Source: Pseudomonas frederiksbergensis
GTDB taxonomy: Bacteria; Pseudomonadota; Gammaproteobacteria; Pseudomonadales; Pseudomonadaceae
Reading direction: 5' to 3'
Assembly: GCF_000802155.2 (NCBI RefSeq)
Contig: NZ_JQGJ02000010.1
Location: forward strand, 1 to 64,000
DNA length: 64,000 nucleotides
The notes beneath the pieces were generated by a model that searched no databases, was not told where the DNA came from, and saw only the letters and a list, made by a program, of their open reading frames with translations. A program made the translations under genes and the position numbers. Shown here piece by piece: positions 43,080-52,791 of this stretch (the first letter of the stretch is position 1; every line of letters begins with the position of its first letter).

Positions 43080-45014
43080 TCAGGCCCTGAACTGCCCCAG
43101 GCTGGCCTTCAACTGTGCCGCCAGGTTATCCAGCACCTTGCCACTGGCCGTAGTCTCGACCACCGCCTGGGCAGCTTTTTCGGCCTGGGCATGAATGGTC
43201 TCGACCCGACCACGCACCGCTTGCGCGCCTTGGGCCTGATGCGCTGCTGCCTGGGTCGCCAAACCGATGGCCGCATGAACCTGTTCGACTGATGCCTGCA
43301 CCGACTGCTGCAGCCGCGCACTGTCACGCAATACCGACAGACCTTCGCTGGCCTGCCGCCCGGCCTGGCCAATGGCAGCCACCGCTTCACGCGCCCCTTG
43401 CTGCAACGCCACGATATGCGCCTGGATGTCGCCCGTAGAGCTCTGGGTCTTGCTCGCCAGCGCCCGCACCTCATCCGCTACCACCGCAAACCCACGCCCG
43501 GTCTCCCCGGCCCGTGCCGCCTCGATGGCCGCGTTCAAGGCCAATAGGTTGGTCTGCTCGGCAATGCCGTGGATCACCGTCAACACCACTTCGATCTGCT
43601 CGCTCTGCTGGGCCAGCCGCTCGATGACTTTCGCCCCCGTGTCGACCTGCCCGGCCAACGCCTCAATCAAACTGCCGACCTTGGCCGACGTGCGGGTGGT
43701 TTCATCAGTGGCCTGACGAATCTCGACCACTTGCTGCAAGGCTGCCTGCATCGCCTGGCTTTCCGACTGCGCCTCATCGGCCATCTGCGACAGGGCACGC
43801 AGGCTTTCCGCCACTTCATCGCGCTGCATCCCGGCGGCCGCATCGGCACCAGAGTTGCGCAGCGTCATCGCGCCAATTTCCTGGCCGGTACGCTGGGCCA
43901 CGTCCCCCGCCTCGCGCACGATGGGTTGCAACTTATCCACAAAGCGATTGACCGCCGAGGCCATGTCGCCGATTTCGTCCTTGCTGTTGATCTGCACGCG
44001 CTTGGTCAAATCGCCCTCGCCCGCCGCCAGATCGTTCATCGCCGCGATCAACAGCTTCAGGCGATTGACCACCCGACGCCCCAGCACCACGGCAAGCAAC
44101 ACCAACACGCCCAACCCCACCAACGCCAGGCCCAGGCCGATGCGCCAGCGCAACGTCCCCGCAGCTTCCTGCACGGTCGCAGCGGTATTGGTCTGCATTT
44201 CGGTGGCGGTGGCCTGCGCCGAGTCCAGCCGGCCACGCATCGCGGCGGCACTGTCGGCAGCCGCGCCCTTGAGGCTGTCGCCCACCAGTTGATCGCTGCT
44301 GGCGATCAATGCGGAGAAGCGCTGGTCAAGCGCCTTCAGGTCGGTCTCCACTGAAGCGGTGGAAACGCCCATCAGCACCTTGCCGATCTCCACGCCGTTG
44401 GGGTTGATCGAGGCCTCGAGGTAATACACCGATGAATCGTTCTTCGCCGCATCCAACACTTTGTCCAGGGCCCGCTCGCCCTTGCCTTTTTCCAGCAGGG
44501 CCTTGTTGATCGGGTTTTCCCGGTTCAGGTAGCGGGTCAGGTGTTCTCCAGCGGCGTCGTCGTAGATGACGAACAGCACATTGGGATTGCGCTGGGCCCG
44601 GCGGGCGAATTCGGAAAGGGTCGGTACATCACTGTCCCACATGGCGCGGGGCGCAACGGAGGCCAGGAGCTGCGCCATATCATTGGCGGAATCCCTCAGG
44701 TCTTTTTCCAGGGTTGCACGCAGCTGGGCCTGCTCCTCCTTCAGGCGCGAAGACAAACCTGCGGTCAAGCGCTGGCGGGTACTGGCGGACAAGCTGTCAA
44801 GGCTGGAGGTGACTTCGCGACCAGCCTGCTCCAACTCACCGGCCAACTTCTGGCTGTCGGCGCCCAGGCGCGAGCCCAGGTCGGACTCCAGCGCCGTGAC
44901 CGTGCTTCGGGTCAGCGCAACGGCGACCAGTACCTGCACCAAAAGGGCGATACCGAGAGTAACGAACACAGGCCGCAACAAACGGCTTTGTAACAGTGAG
45001 AGAACGGCCGACAC
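43080..45014 (-). CDS. Methyl-accepting chemotaxis protein
   Basis: 644 residues from GTG 45014, which has GAGGG 7 bases upstream; a TTG at 45032 in frame lacks a signal. Order: membrane helix (about 10-30), periplasmic region to about 290 (with a dCache/single-Cache-like part around NVLFVIYDDAAGEHLTRYLN), second helix (about 292-315), HAMP, and a cytoplasmic signalling domain whose tip reads EQTNLLALNAAIEAARAGETGRGFAVVADEVRALA. Ligand unknown. It would signal to CheA/CheW in polar arrays. Not in an operon; a terminator-like hairpin lies beyond 45119 towards purA. Confidence 0.93.
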   Translation of the reverse strand: MSAVLSLLQSRLLRPVFVTLGIALLVQVLVAVALTRSTVTALESDLGSRLGADSQKLAGELEQAGREVTSSLDSLSASTRQRLTAGLSSRLKEEQAQLRATLEKDLRDSANDMAQLLASVAPRAMWDSDVPTLSEFARRAQRNPNVLFVIYDDAAGEHLTRYLNRENPINKALLEKGKGERALDKVLDAAKNDSSVYYLEASINPNGVEIGKVLMGVSTASVETDLKALDQRFSALIASSDQLVGDSLKGAAADSAAAMRGRLDSAQATATEMQTNTAATVQEAAGTLRWRIGLGLALVGLGVLVLLAVVLGRRVVNRLKLLIAAMNDLAAGEGDLTKRVQINSKDEIGDMASAVNRFVDKLQPIVREAGDVAQRTGQEIGAMTLRNSGADAAAGMQRDEVAESLRALSQMADEAQSESQAMQAALQQVVEIRQATDETTRTSAKVGSLIEALAGQVDTGAKVIERLAQQSEQIEVVLTVIHGIAEQTNLLALNAAIEAARAGETGRGFAVVADEVRALASKTQSSTGDIQAHIVALQQGAREAVAAIGQAGRQASEGLSVLRDSARLQQSVQASVEQVHAAIGLATQAAAHQAQGAQAVRGRVETIHAQAEKAAQAVVETTASGKVLDNLAAQLKASLGQFRA

Positions 45015-45118
45015 GTGAAATCCCTCTACCAAACGCCATTAATTTGATGGCACTCGGAGAAGCGGTGCCTTAATGCAGATGCGTAGCAAGTGTCATGCCG
45101 TCCGCCAGGGAGAAACGA

Positions 45119-45144
45119 CAAAGGGCTCCCTAAGGAGCCCTTTG
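45119..45144 (-). terminator. Terminator after purA
   Basis: CAAAGGGCTCC, loop CTAA, GGAGCCCTTTG. It lies 20 bases beyond the purA stop on the minus strand and before the chemoreceptor gene on the same strand. T-rich flank TTTGTTTGTT is on the plus-strand side, so it could also act for the other direction. Confidence 0.8.
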
Positions 45145-45164
45145 TTTGTTACATCAATGACTTA

Positions 45165-46457
45165 TCAGCCAAACGGATGACGCAGGACGATGGTTTCGTT
45201 GCGGTCCGGCCCCGTCGAAATAATGTCGATCGGTGCACCGACCAACTCTTCGACGCGCTTGATGTAGTTGCGCGCGGCCACTGGCAGCTCTTCCAGGGTC
45301 TTGGCGCCCACGGTCGATTCGGTCCAGCCCGGCATCTGCTCGTACACCGGCTCCAGGCCGATGTAGCTGTCGGCGTCGGTCGGTGCGTCGATGACTGCGC
45401 CGTCTTGGTTCTTGTAGCCGACGCAGATATTGATGGTTTCCAGGCCGTCCAGTACGTCCAGTTTGGTCAGGCACAGGCCCGAGATACTGTTGACGTCGAT
45501 GGCGCGACGCAGGATGACGGCATCGAACCAGCCGCAACGACGGGCACGGCCGGTGGTGGCGCCGAACTCGTGGCCGCGCTTGGCCAGGAAGGCCCCGACG
45601 TCGTCGAACAGCTCAGTCGGGAACGGACCGGAACCGACGCGGGTGGTGTAGGCCTTGGTGATACCCAGGATGTAGTCCAGGTACATCGGGCCAAAACCCG
45701 AACCGGTGGCGATGCCGCCGGCAGTGGTGTTGGAACTGGTGACGTACGGGTAGGTGCCGTGGTCGATGTCCAGCAGCGAACCCTGGGCGCCTTCGAACAT
45801 GATGTCCTTGCCGGCGCGACGCAGCTCGTGCAGCTCGGCAGTGACGTCGAGCATCATCGGCTTGAGCAGCTCGGCGTATTCCATGCACTCGTCCAGGGTC
45901 TTCTGGAAGTCGATGGCCGGCTCTTTGTAGTAATTGACCAGGACAAAGTTGTGGTAATCCAGCAACTCGCCCAGCTTGGCGGCGAAACGCTCACGGTGGA
46001 ACAGGTCACCGATGCGCAGGCCACGACGGGCTACTTTGTCTTCGTAGGCCGGGCCGATGCCGCGACCGGTAGTGCCGATCTTCAGCTCGCCACGGGCCTT
46101 TTCACGGGCCTGGTCCAGCGCCACGTGATAGGACAGGATCAGCGGGCAGGACGGGCTGATACGCAGGCGCTCGCGCACCGGCACGCCTTTCTCTTCCAGC
46201 TTGATGATTTCCCGCAGCAGGGCGTCGGGGGCAACCACCACACCGTTGCCGATCAGGCATTGGACGCCTTCGCGCAGCACGCCCGACGGAATCAGGTGCA
46301 GGACGGTTTTCTCACCGTCGATCACCAAGGTGTGGCCTGCGTTGTGGCCACCCTGGTAGCGCACTACGGCGGCAGCATGTTCGGTCAGCAGATCAACGAT
46401 CTTGCCTTTGCCCTCATCACCCCACTGGGTGCCCAGGACTACGACATTCTTACCCAT
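45165..46457 (-). CDS. purA: Adenylosuccinate synthetase
   Basis: 430-residue GTP-dependent enzyme making adenylosuccinate from IMP and aspartate, first committed step to AMP. MGKNVVVLGTQWGDEGKGKIVD (P-loop-like GDEGKGK and catalytic Asp near 13), HNAGHT, TTGRGIGPAYEDK and FEGAQGSLLDIDHGTYP are all family signatures. ATG 46457 was chosen; a start 15 bases earlier is possible. It follows hisZ by 55 bases, the usual pseudomonad order. Confidence 0.98.
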   Translation of the reverse strand: MGKNVVVLGTQWGDEGKGKIVDLLTEHAAAVVRYQGGHNAGHTLVIDGEKTVLHLIPSGVLREGVQCLIGNGVVVAPDALLREIIKLEEKGVPVRERLRISPSCPLILSYHVALDQAREKARGELKIGTTGRGIGPAYEDKVARRGLRIGDLFHRERFAAKLGELLDYHNFVLVNYYKEPAIDFQKTLDECMEYAELLKPMMLDVTAELHELRRAGKDIMFEGAQGSLLDIDHGTYPYVTSSNTTAGGIATGSGFGPMYLDYILGITKAYTTRVGSGPFPTELFDDVGAFLAKRGHEFGATTGRARRCGWFDAVILRRAIDVNSISGLCLTKLDVLDGLETINICVGYKNQDGAVIDAPTDADSYIGLEPVYEQMPGWTESTVGAKTLEELPVAARNYIKRVEELVGAPIDIISTGPDRNETIVLRHPFG

Positions 46458-46512
46458 AACACTTGTCCTCATTCGCGCAAACTTGGTGCCGGCTCCAGGC
46501 CGGCAGGAAAAC

Positions 46513-47700
46513 TCAAGAAGCCAGCGGCAATACTTGCCAAAGCCCGTTCTGCTGAATCAATTGCCGGTCGCAGTCCGCTTCACGGGCGGCGGCCAAAGGT
46601 TGCCCAGGCAACGCCTGGACGACACGCTGACCCTCACTGCGCAACTGACAGACTGCCTGCCAGAGTGCCGCATCCGTACTGTCAGGCATCCAGATACCGC
46701 CAGACGGTAGCTCGATTTCAGCACGCCCCAGGGTCACCAGGGTTTTCAAATCGGTAGAGAAGCCGGTCGCCGGACGCGCGCGGCCAAAATCGGCGCCGAT
46801 GTCGTCGTAGCGTCCACCCTGGGCGATGGACTGGCCAACACCCGGGACAAACACCGCGAACACCACGCCGGTGTGATAGTGATAACCGCGCAGCTCACCC
46901 AGGTCGAAATACAGCGGCAACTCCGGGAAACGCACCGACAGACGCTCGGCAATCGCCAACAGGTCCTCCAGCGCCGCCAACACCGGAGCCGGCGCACCGG
47001 CCAGGCGCTCGCGCGCAGCATCCAGCACTTCACGGCCGCCGCAAAGGTCCACCAATGCCCGCAGCATGCCGGACAGGTCACTCGGCAAATCTTCGGTCAG
47101 GCTGATGACTTCATCGATCGCCTTGCGCTGCAACGCGTCGAACAACCGCTGCTCGACTTCGCCAGACAGGCCGGCCGCACGGGCCAGGCCGCGATAGATA
47201 CCGACATGGCCCAGGTCCATGTGGACATCCGGCACGTCAGCCAGTTGCAGCATGGCCAACATCAGGCTGATGACTTCCACATCGCTGCTTGGGCTGGCGT
47301 CGCCATACAGCTCGGCACCCAGCTGGATCGGGCTGCGCGAAGACGACAAGGCACGCGGCTGGGCATGCAGGACACTGCCGGCGTAGCACAGGCGGCTCGG
47401 GCCTTCGCGACGCAGAGTGTGGGCATCGATGCGCGCCACTTGAGGGGTGATGTCGGCCCGGAAGCCCATCTGCCGCCCCGATTGCGGGTCGATAACCTTG
47501 AAGGTGCGAAGATCCAGGTCCTGGCCCGCGCCGGTCAGCAGGGATTCCAGGTACTCGATATGCGGGGTAACGACGAACTCGTAACCCCAGCTCTGGAACA
47601 GATCCAACACCTGCCGACGCGCTACTTCGATACGCGCGGCTTCCGGTGGCAGTACTTCTTCGATGCCATCTGGCAGCAGCCAGCGGTCTACCGTTGCCAT
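46513..47700 (-). CDS. hisZ: ATP phosphoribosyltransferase regulatory subunit HisZ
   Basis: 395-residue histidyl-tRNA-synthetase-like protein without aminoacylation function. It pairs with short-form HisG as the first enzyme of histidine biosynthesis. The class II synthetase motif 2-like stretch MGFRADITPQVARIDAHTLR and the C-terminal QGGRYDDIGADFGRARPATGFS are characteristic; the anticodon-binding domain of true HisRS is lacking. It precedes purA in a probable two-gene unit. Confidence 0.95.
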   Translation of the reverse strand: MATVDRWLLPDGIEEVLPPEAARIEVARRQVLDLFQSWGYEFVVTPHIEYLESLLTGAGQDLDLRTFKVIDPQSGRQMGFRADITPQVARIDAHTLRREGPSRLCYAGSVLHAQPRALSSSRSPIQLGAELYGDASPSSDVEVISLMLAMLQLADVPDVHMDLGHVGIYRGLARAAGLSGEVEQRLFDALQRKAIDEVISLTEDLPSDLSGMLRALVDLCGGREVLDAARERLAGAPAPVLAALEDLLAIAERLSVRFPELPLYFDLGELRGYHYHTGVVFAVFVPGVGQSIAQGGRYDDIGADFGRARPATGFSTDLKTLVTLGRAEIELPSGGIWMPDSTDAALWQAVCQLRSEGQRVVQALPGQPLAAAREADCDRQLIQQNGLWQVLPLAS

Positions 47701-47914
47701 TACGCCATTCCCCTATGGTCCGGGCGGCCAGCTTTCGGGCTGGCCTTGAGTGAAGCAGAAAATGCCCGCGTCATGCGAAAAACCGCAAACAACGCGCAAG
47801 GGCGACGTGACGAATGGCCCTGGATCGGCCTCGCCAAGCACTTTCCTCGAAAAACCTGTCGGGCCGTTCGACCCGATGCCTGCACGCATGAACCACAATC
47901 GAACGTGCAGACGC

Positions 47915-47937
47915 AAAAAAGCCGGGAATTTCCCGGC
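47915..47937 (-). terminator. Terminator of the hfl cluster in a 322-base gene-free gap
   Basis: GCCGGGA, loop ATT, TCCCGGC (47921-47937), followed on the minus strand by TTTTTT (47915-47920). It ends the nnrD-to-hflC direction of transcription 86 bases after hflC. A second hairpin, CCGCCCG...CGGGCGG (47974-48000), lies closer to hflC. The remaining bases to hisZ (47701-47910) show no gene and presumably contain the hisZ promoter. Confidence 0.85.
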
Positions 47938-48022
47938 TGCCGCATCATACACACGTTTTCCCAAAGGATCACCCCGCCCGACGTTTTAGCCGCCGGGCGG
48001 AGTGCTTCAGGTCAACGATGTA

Positions 48023-48892
48023 TCAAGGCTTGGCCTTTTCCAGGTAGTGGAAAAAGTCGCTGCTTGGGTCGAGGACCAGGACGTCGGATTTGTTCGCGAA
48101 ACTTTCACGGTAGGCACGCAGGCTACGGTAGAACGCGTAGAACTCCTGATCCTGACCGTAGGCCTTGGCGTAGATCGCAGCGGCCTGGGCATCACCATCA
48201 CCGCGGACCTCTTCCGACTCACGATAGGCCTCGGCCAGCAGCACACGGCGTTGACGATCGGCGTCGGCACGGATGCCTTCGGCCAGCTCGTTACCCTTGG
48301 CGCGGTGCTCGCGAGCTTCACGCTCACGCTCGGTGCTCATGCGCTCGAACACGCTGCGGTTCACTTCCTTCGGCAGGTCGATGGCCTTGACCCGGACATC
48401 GACCACTTCGATACCCAGCTCTTTTTCCGCCATCGCGTTCAGCGAACGAGTGATATCGGCCATGAGCGCATCACGCTCACCGGAGACCACTTCATGCAGG
48501 GTACGTTTACCGAACTGGTCACGCAGGCCCGACTCCAGGCGACGGGACAGACGCTCGTCGGCGATCTGCTTGAGGCCGGAAGTCGCGGTGTAGAAGCGCT
48601 CGGCATCCTTGACGCGCCACTTGGCGTAGGCATCGACCATCACGGCTTTCTTTTCCAGCGTCAGGAAGCGCTGCGTCGGTGCGTCCAGCGTCATCAGGCG
48701 GGCATCGAACTTGCGCACCTTGTTAACGTACGGCACCTTCACATGCAGCCCTGGTTGGACATCGGGCTGGACCACGCGACCGAATTGCAGCAACACCGCG
48801 CGCTCGGTCTGAGCCACGATGTAGAAACAGTTCCAGGCAGCGATCGCCACGACGACACCGACAATAAGGGCGATCAGCGATTTATTGCTCAT
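48023..48892 (-). CDS. hflC: HflC, membrane-bound modulator of FtsH
   Basis: 289-residue SPFH/band-7 protein: an N-terminal membrane anchor (ALIVGVVVAIAAWNCFYIV) and the periplasmic band-7 domain with GLHVKVPYVNKVRKFDARL and the conserved EREAREHRAKGNELAEGIRADADRQ helix. With HflK it forms a large cage around FtsH in the inner membrane. The ATG is coupled to the hflK stop (one-base overlap). Confidence 0.97.
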   Translation of the reverse strand: MSNKSLIALIVGVVVAIAAWNCFYIVAQTERAVLLQFGRVVQPDVQPGLHVKVPYVNKVRKFDARLMTLDAPTQRFLTLEKKAVMVDAYAKWRVKDAERFYTATSGLKQIADERLSRRLESGLRDQFGKRTLHEVVSGERDALMADITRSLNAMAEKELGIEVVDVRVKAIDLPKEVNRSVFERMSTEREREAREHRAKGNELAEGIRADADRQRRVLLAEAYRESEEVRGDGDAQAAAIYAKAYGQDQEFYAFYRSLRAYRESFANKSDVLVLDPSSDFFHYLEKAKP

Positions 48893-50067
48893 CAGCGACT
48901 CTCCCTGGTACGTGCTTGCTGTTGCTGCAGGTCCGCCGCCGCGCGGGCGTTGGCTTCATTGCTGGCCGCCGCCGCCGCGCCGGTTGGCGGCGTGCCGGTG
49001 TTACGACCACTTTCGACCATCTTGTCCAGGGGCAGGTACAGCAGATTGCTCTGGCCGTTCTTGTTCCCGGTCACGAGGACCTTGCTGGTGTTGCTGAAGA
49101 CTTCCTGCATGGTGTCCAGGTACAGACGCTGGCGGGTCACTTCAGGGGCCTTGCGATACTCGGCGACCAGCTTGGTGAAGCGATCGGCCTCACCCTTGGC
49201 ACGGGAAACCACTTCGTCGCGGTAGCCGTTGGCATCCTCGATGATGCGCTGGGCCTGGCCACGGGCTTCCGGCACGACGCCGTTGGCGTAGGTTTCGGCC
49301 TGGTTGCGCGAGCGCTGCTCGTCTTCACGGGCGCGGATCACGTCGTCAAAGGCTTCCTGTACTTCGCGCGGTGCCGCTGCGCTCTGGACGTTGACCTGGG
49401 TGACGGTGATACCGGTGCGATAGGTATCGAGGAACCGTTGCAGGCGCTCCTTGATTTCGCTGGCCATCAGCTCACGACCTTCAGTCAGCACCTGGTCCAT
49501 GGCGGTGGAGCCCACCACATGGCGCAGCGCACTTTCAGTCGCATGTTGCAGGCTGATTTCCGGCTGATCGACGTTCAGCACGAAGTCCTGCAGGTTGGTG
49601 ATCTTGTACTGCACGGTCAGCGGCACTTCGACGATGTTCTCGTCTTCGGTCAGCATCTGGCCCTGCTTGGTGTAGGCACGCTCACGCGTGACGTTCTCCA
49701 TGTACTTCTGGTCGATCGGCGGGAAATAGATGTTCAGGCCCGGGCCGACGGTTTCGTAGTACTTGCCGAAGCGCAGCACCACGGCCTGCTCCTGCTCGTC
49801 CACGACATAAACCGCGCTGTACAGCCAGACAGCCGCGAGCACGACAAGACCGATGCCGAGCAGGCCAAAACCGCCGCCCTTGCCCGGACGGCTGCCGCCA
49901 TCGTCACCGCGTTTCTTACCACCACCGAACAAACCGTTCAGGCTTTCCTGCAGCTTGCGGAAGGCCTCGTCGAGATCCGGTGGTCCCTTGCGGTCGCCGT
50001 TGTTACGACGCTTGCCGCCCCAGGGATCCTGGTTATTCGAGTTGCCACCCGGCTCATTCCAAGCCAT
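48892..50067 (-). CDS. hflK: HflK, membrane-bound modulator of FtsH
   Basis: 391 residues. The Gly/Asn/Lys-rich cytoplasmic N-terminus (MAWNEPGGNSNNQDPWGGK) is typical of HflK, followed by a membrane helix near 75-95 and the SPFH domain (GPGLNIYFPPIDQKYMENV, later SRNQAETYANGVVPEARGQAQ). The C-terminus is Ala/Gln-rich. ATG 50067 lies 6 bases after GGAG; the longer frame to 50103 reads into the hflX spacer. Works with HflC on the FtsH protease. Confidence 0.96.
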   Translation of the reverse strand: MAWNEPGGNSNNQDPWGGKRRNNGDRKGPPDLDEAFRKLQESLNGLFGGGKKRGDDGGSRPGKGGGFGLLGIGLVVLAAVWLYSAVYVVDEQEQAVVLRFGKYYETVGPGLNIYFPPIDQKYMENVTRERAYTKQGQMLTEDENIVEVPLTVQYKITNLQDFVLNVDQPEISLQHATESALRHVVGSTAMDQVLTEGRELMASEIKERLQRFLDTYRTGITVTQVNVQSAAAPREVQEAFDDVIRAREDEQRSRNQAETYANGVVPEARGQAQRIIEDANGYRDEVVSRAKGEADRFTKLVAEYRKAPEVTRQRLYLDTMQEVFSNTSKVLVTGNKNGQSNLLYLPLDKMVESGRNTGTPPTGAAAAASNEANARAAADLQQQQARTRESR

Positions 50068-50152
50068 AGCGCTCTCCATCTGATAAAGCAAAGACGCACC
50101 CACGGCGCGCCGGCCAATGCTACAGAATGCCTGACACAGCTTTCTCAGGCTT

Positions 50153-51454
50153 TTATTGCAAAGTGTGTTGCTCGATGAATTCCATCGGTTGCAGCCCTTC
50201 GCGACTGACCAATCGGTTCAGTTCCGATCGAGGCAGGCGAACGGCCAGCAGGCAGATGCCTTCTTCGTCGTGTTCTTCTTTCTGTACCGCCCCCAACTCG
50301 AAAAACTGCGCACGCAACCGGGCAAAACGCTGCGGCAGCTTCAAGGTGCCGACGAACAAGTCATCCCCCAGCAGCTCCGCCACCGCCTGCTTGAGCAGGT
50401 CCAGGCCGCTGCCATCACGGGCCGACAGCCAGACCCGTTGCGGCTTGCCATCGGCATCGCGCTGGATCTGCGGCTCGACCCCTTCGAGCAAATCGAGTTT
50501 GTTGTATACCTCGAGGATCGGCAAGTCCTGGGCCCCGATCTCGCCCAGCACCACCATGACCTGTTCAATCTGCAGCATCCGATCCGGTTCGGCGGCATCG
50601 ATCACATGCAGCAGCAGGTCGGAGTTGCTCGACTCTTCGAGCGTAGCTCGGAAAGCCTCGACCAGCTTGTGCGGCAAATGCCGGATGAAACCCACGGTAT
50701 CGGCCAGCACGATCGGCCCGAGGTCGTTCAGGTCGAGCCGGCGCAGGGTCGGGTCGAGCGTGGCGAACAACTGGTCGGCGGCATAGACGTCGGACTGGGT
50801 GACGTTGTTGAACAGGGTCGATTTGCCCGCGTTGGTATAACCCACCAGTGAAACCGTCGGGATGTCGGCCCGCTTGCGGCCTCGTCGCGACTGCTCGCGC
50901 TGGCTGCGAACCTTCTCCAGCCGCCCCTTGATCTGGCGCAGGCGAACCCGCAGCAGGCGCCGGTCGGTTTCCAGCTGGGTTTCACCCGGGCCGCGCAGGC
51001 CGATACCGCCTTTCTGGCGCTCGAGGTGAGTCCAGCCGCGGACCAGTCGCGTGCTCATGTGCTCAAGCTGGGCCAGTTCGACCTGGAGCTTGCCTTCATG
51101 AGTCCGCGCGCGCTGGGCGAAGATGTCGAGAATCAGCCCGGTGCGGTCGATCACGCGACACTCGAAGACACGTTCGAGGTTGCGTTCCTGACTGGGCGTA
51201 AGGATGTGATTGAAAATCACCAGATCGATGTGCTCGACCTTGACCAGGTCGCGCAACTCCTCGACCTTGCCACTGCCGATCAGGAACTTGGCGGTTGGCC
51301 GATGACGCGGCACGTTGAAAAACGCGACGGTCTCGGCGCCGGCCGAAATTGCCAATTCCTGAAACTCCTGCGGATCTTCGCGCGCCTCAGGGTCCTGTCC
51401 TTCCAAGTGAACGAGAATAGTCCGCTCACCACCACCGTGGCGCTCAAAGAACAA
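50153..51454 (-). CDS. hflX: Ribosome-splitting GTPase HflX
   Basis: 433 residues. N-terminal HflX domain with the RPTAKFLIGSGKVEEL and NLERVFECRVIDRTGLILDIFAQRARTHEGKLQVELAQL blocks, then the G domain with G1 GYTNAGKST, G3 DTVGF and G4 NKLD. It binds 50S subunits and separates stalled ribosomes under stress. The start is TTG at 51454, supported by AGGAG 6 bases upstream and by the family N-terminus FFERHGGGERTIL; no ATG fits. It follows hfq by 12 bases. Confidence 0.96.
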   Translation of the reverse strand: MFFERHGGGERTILVHLEGQDPEAREDPQEFQELAISAGAETVAFFNVPRHRPTAKFLIGSGKVEELRDLVKVEHIDLVIFNHILTPSQERNLERVFECRVIDRTGLILDIFAQRARTHEGKLQVELAQLEHMSTRLVRGWTHLERQKGGIGLRGPGETQLETDRRLLRVRLRQIKGRLEKVRSQREQSRRGRKRADIPTVSLVGYTNAGKSTLFNNVTQSDVYAADQLFATLDPTLRRLDLNDLGPIVLADTVGFIRHLPHKLVEAFRATLEESSNSDLLLHVIDAAEPDRMLQIEQVMVVLGEIGAQDLPILEVYNKLDLLEGVEPQIQRDADGKPQRVWLSARDGSGLDLLKQAVAELLGDDLFVGTLKLPQRFARLRAQFFELGAVQKEEHDEEGICLLAVRLPRSELNRLVSREGLQPMEFIEQHTLQ

Positions 51455-51466
51455 AGGAGGCTCCTA

Positions 51467-51727
51467 TCAAGCGTTACCCGGCTCAGCGTCACCGCCTTCG
51501 GATTCGGTTGCGCTAGGCAGACGAATTGGACGAACAGGCACCACTGTCGAGATAGCGTGTTTGTAGACCATTTGGCTGACGGTGTTCTTCAGCAGGATGA
51601 CGAACTGGTCGAAAGACTCGATCGTGCCTTGCAGTTTGATCCCGTTGACCAGATAGATGGACACCCCAACTTTCTCTTTACGTAAAGTGTTCAAGTAAGG
51701 GTCTTGTAGCGAATGCCCTTTTGACAT
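51467..51727 (-). CDS. hfq: RNA chaperone Hfq
   Basis: 86-residue Sm-like hexamer that pairs small RNAs with mRNAs. Sm1 (VSIYLVNGIKLQGTIESFDQFVILL) and Sm2 (YKHAISTVVP) are intact, and the distal and proximal face residues (Gln8, Tyr25-like, Lys56-His57) are present. The C-terminal tail is short, as in Pseudomonas. ATG 51727 has AAGGAG 8 bases upstream. Same strand order miaA-hfq-hflX as in E. coli. Confidence 0.98.
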   Translation of the reverse strand: MSKGHSLQDPYLNTLRKEKVGVSIYLVNGIKLQGTIESFDQFVILLKNTVSQMVYKHAISTVVPVRPIRLPSATESEGGDAEPGNA

Positions 51728-51819
51728 GTGCCGCACTCCTTTAAGGATCAATTATAAAAATCGGAATTCAGATGGCTTGGGCCGTCACACCCCCAAGGAT
51801 AGACGGCAATTGCAAGGAC

Positions 51820-52791
51820 TCAGCTCAATATGGAGATGGTCCCGAGGTATTTCAAGGCGCGTGGCAGATTGTCGCAATCAAGGCTGTCAAGCCAATGCAA
51901 GTCAGTCCAGCTGCGCAGCCAGGTGAACTGGCGTTTCGCCAATTGGCGCGTGGCAATGATTCCACGCTCGCGCATCTCGGCTGACGTCAGCTTGCCGTCC
52001 AGGTAGTCCCAGACTTGTCGATAACCCACCGCACGTATAGACGGCAACCCGGCATGCAGGTCACTTCGCTCACGCAGGGCTACGACCTCGTCTATGAATC
52101 CCTGTTCCAACATTAATGTGAATCTTTGTTCAATTCGCCGATGCAGCACTTGCCGGTTCGCCGGAGCGATGGCCAGATTCGCGACAGTATAGGGCAATTG
52201 TTGCAGTCCCGAAGCGGCTGCTTCAGTACTTTGCGCAGATTGTCGCTGCCGCAGGGTCGTCATGCTCTGGCCGCTGACCCGGTAAACCTCCAGGGCGCGG
52301 CTGAGCCGCTGCGGGTCGTTGGGGTGAATGCGCGCCGCCGACACGGGATCGACCACCGCCAATTGCTCGTGAAGCGCTTGCCAGCCAAGGCGTGCAGCCT
52401 CTTCTTCGATCTGCGCACGCACCTCGGGGTCGGCCGCCGGCATGTCCGCCAAGCCGTCCACCAAGGCCTTGTAATACAGCATGGTACCGCCCACCAAGAG
52501 CGGAATCTTGCCGCGCGCGGTGATCTCGGCCATGGCCTGGAGCGCATCGCGCCGGAAATCAGCCGCCGAATAGGCTTCGGCCGGGTCCAGGATATCGATC
52601 AGGCGATGGGGAAATTCGGCCAGCAGGGCTTTCGACGGCTTGGCGGTGCCGATGTCCATGCCCCGGTAGACCAGTGCCGAGTCAACGCTGATCAACTCGC
52701 AGGGCAGGACCTTGGTCAGTTCGATGGCCAGGTCGGTCTTGCCGGCGGCCGTCGGCCCCATGAGGAAAATCGCAGGTGGCAACGGGTTCAT
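51820..52791 (-). CDS. miaA: tRNA dimethylallyltransferase MiaA
   Basis: 323-residue enzyme adding a dimethylallyl group to A37 of tRNAs reading UNN codons. P-loop GPTAAGKT near the start, then ISVDSALVYRGMDIGTAKPS, GGTMLYYKALVDGL and the C-terminal RQLAKRQFTWLRSW. ATG 52791 overlaps the mutL TGA by one base; an upstream frame inside mutL is not used. Normal length. Confidence 0.97.
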   Translation of the reverse strand: MNPLPPAIFLMGPTAAGKTDLAIELTKVLPCELISVDSALVYRGMDIGTAKPSKALLAEFPHRLIDILDPAEAYSAADFRRDALQAMAEITARGKIPLLVGGTMLYYKALVDGLADMPAADPEVRAQIEEEAARLGWQALHEQLAVVDPVSAARIHPNDPQRLSRALEVYRVSGQSMTTLRQRQSAQSTEAAASGLQQLPYTVANLAIAPANRQVLHRRIEQRFTLMLEQGFIDEVVALRERSDLHAGLPSIRAVGYRQVWDYLDGKLTSAEMRERGIIATRQLAKRQFTWLRSWTDLHWLDSLDCDNLPRALKYLGTISILS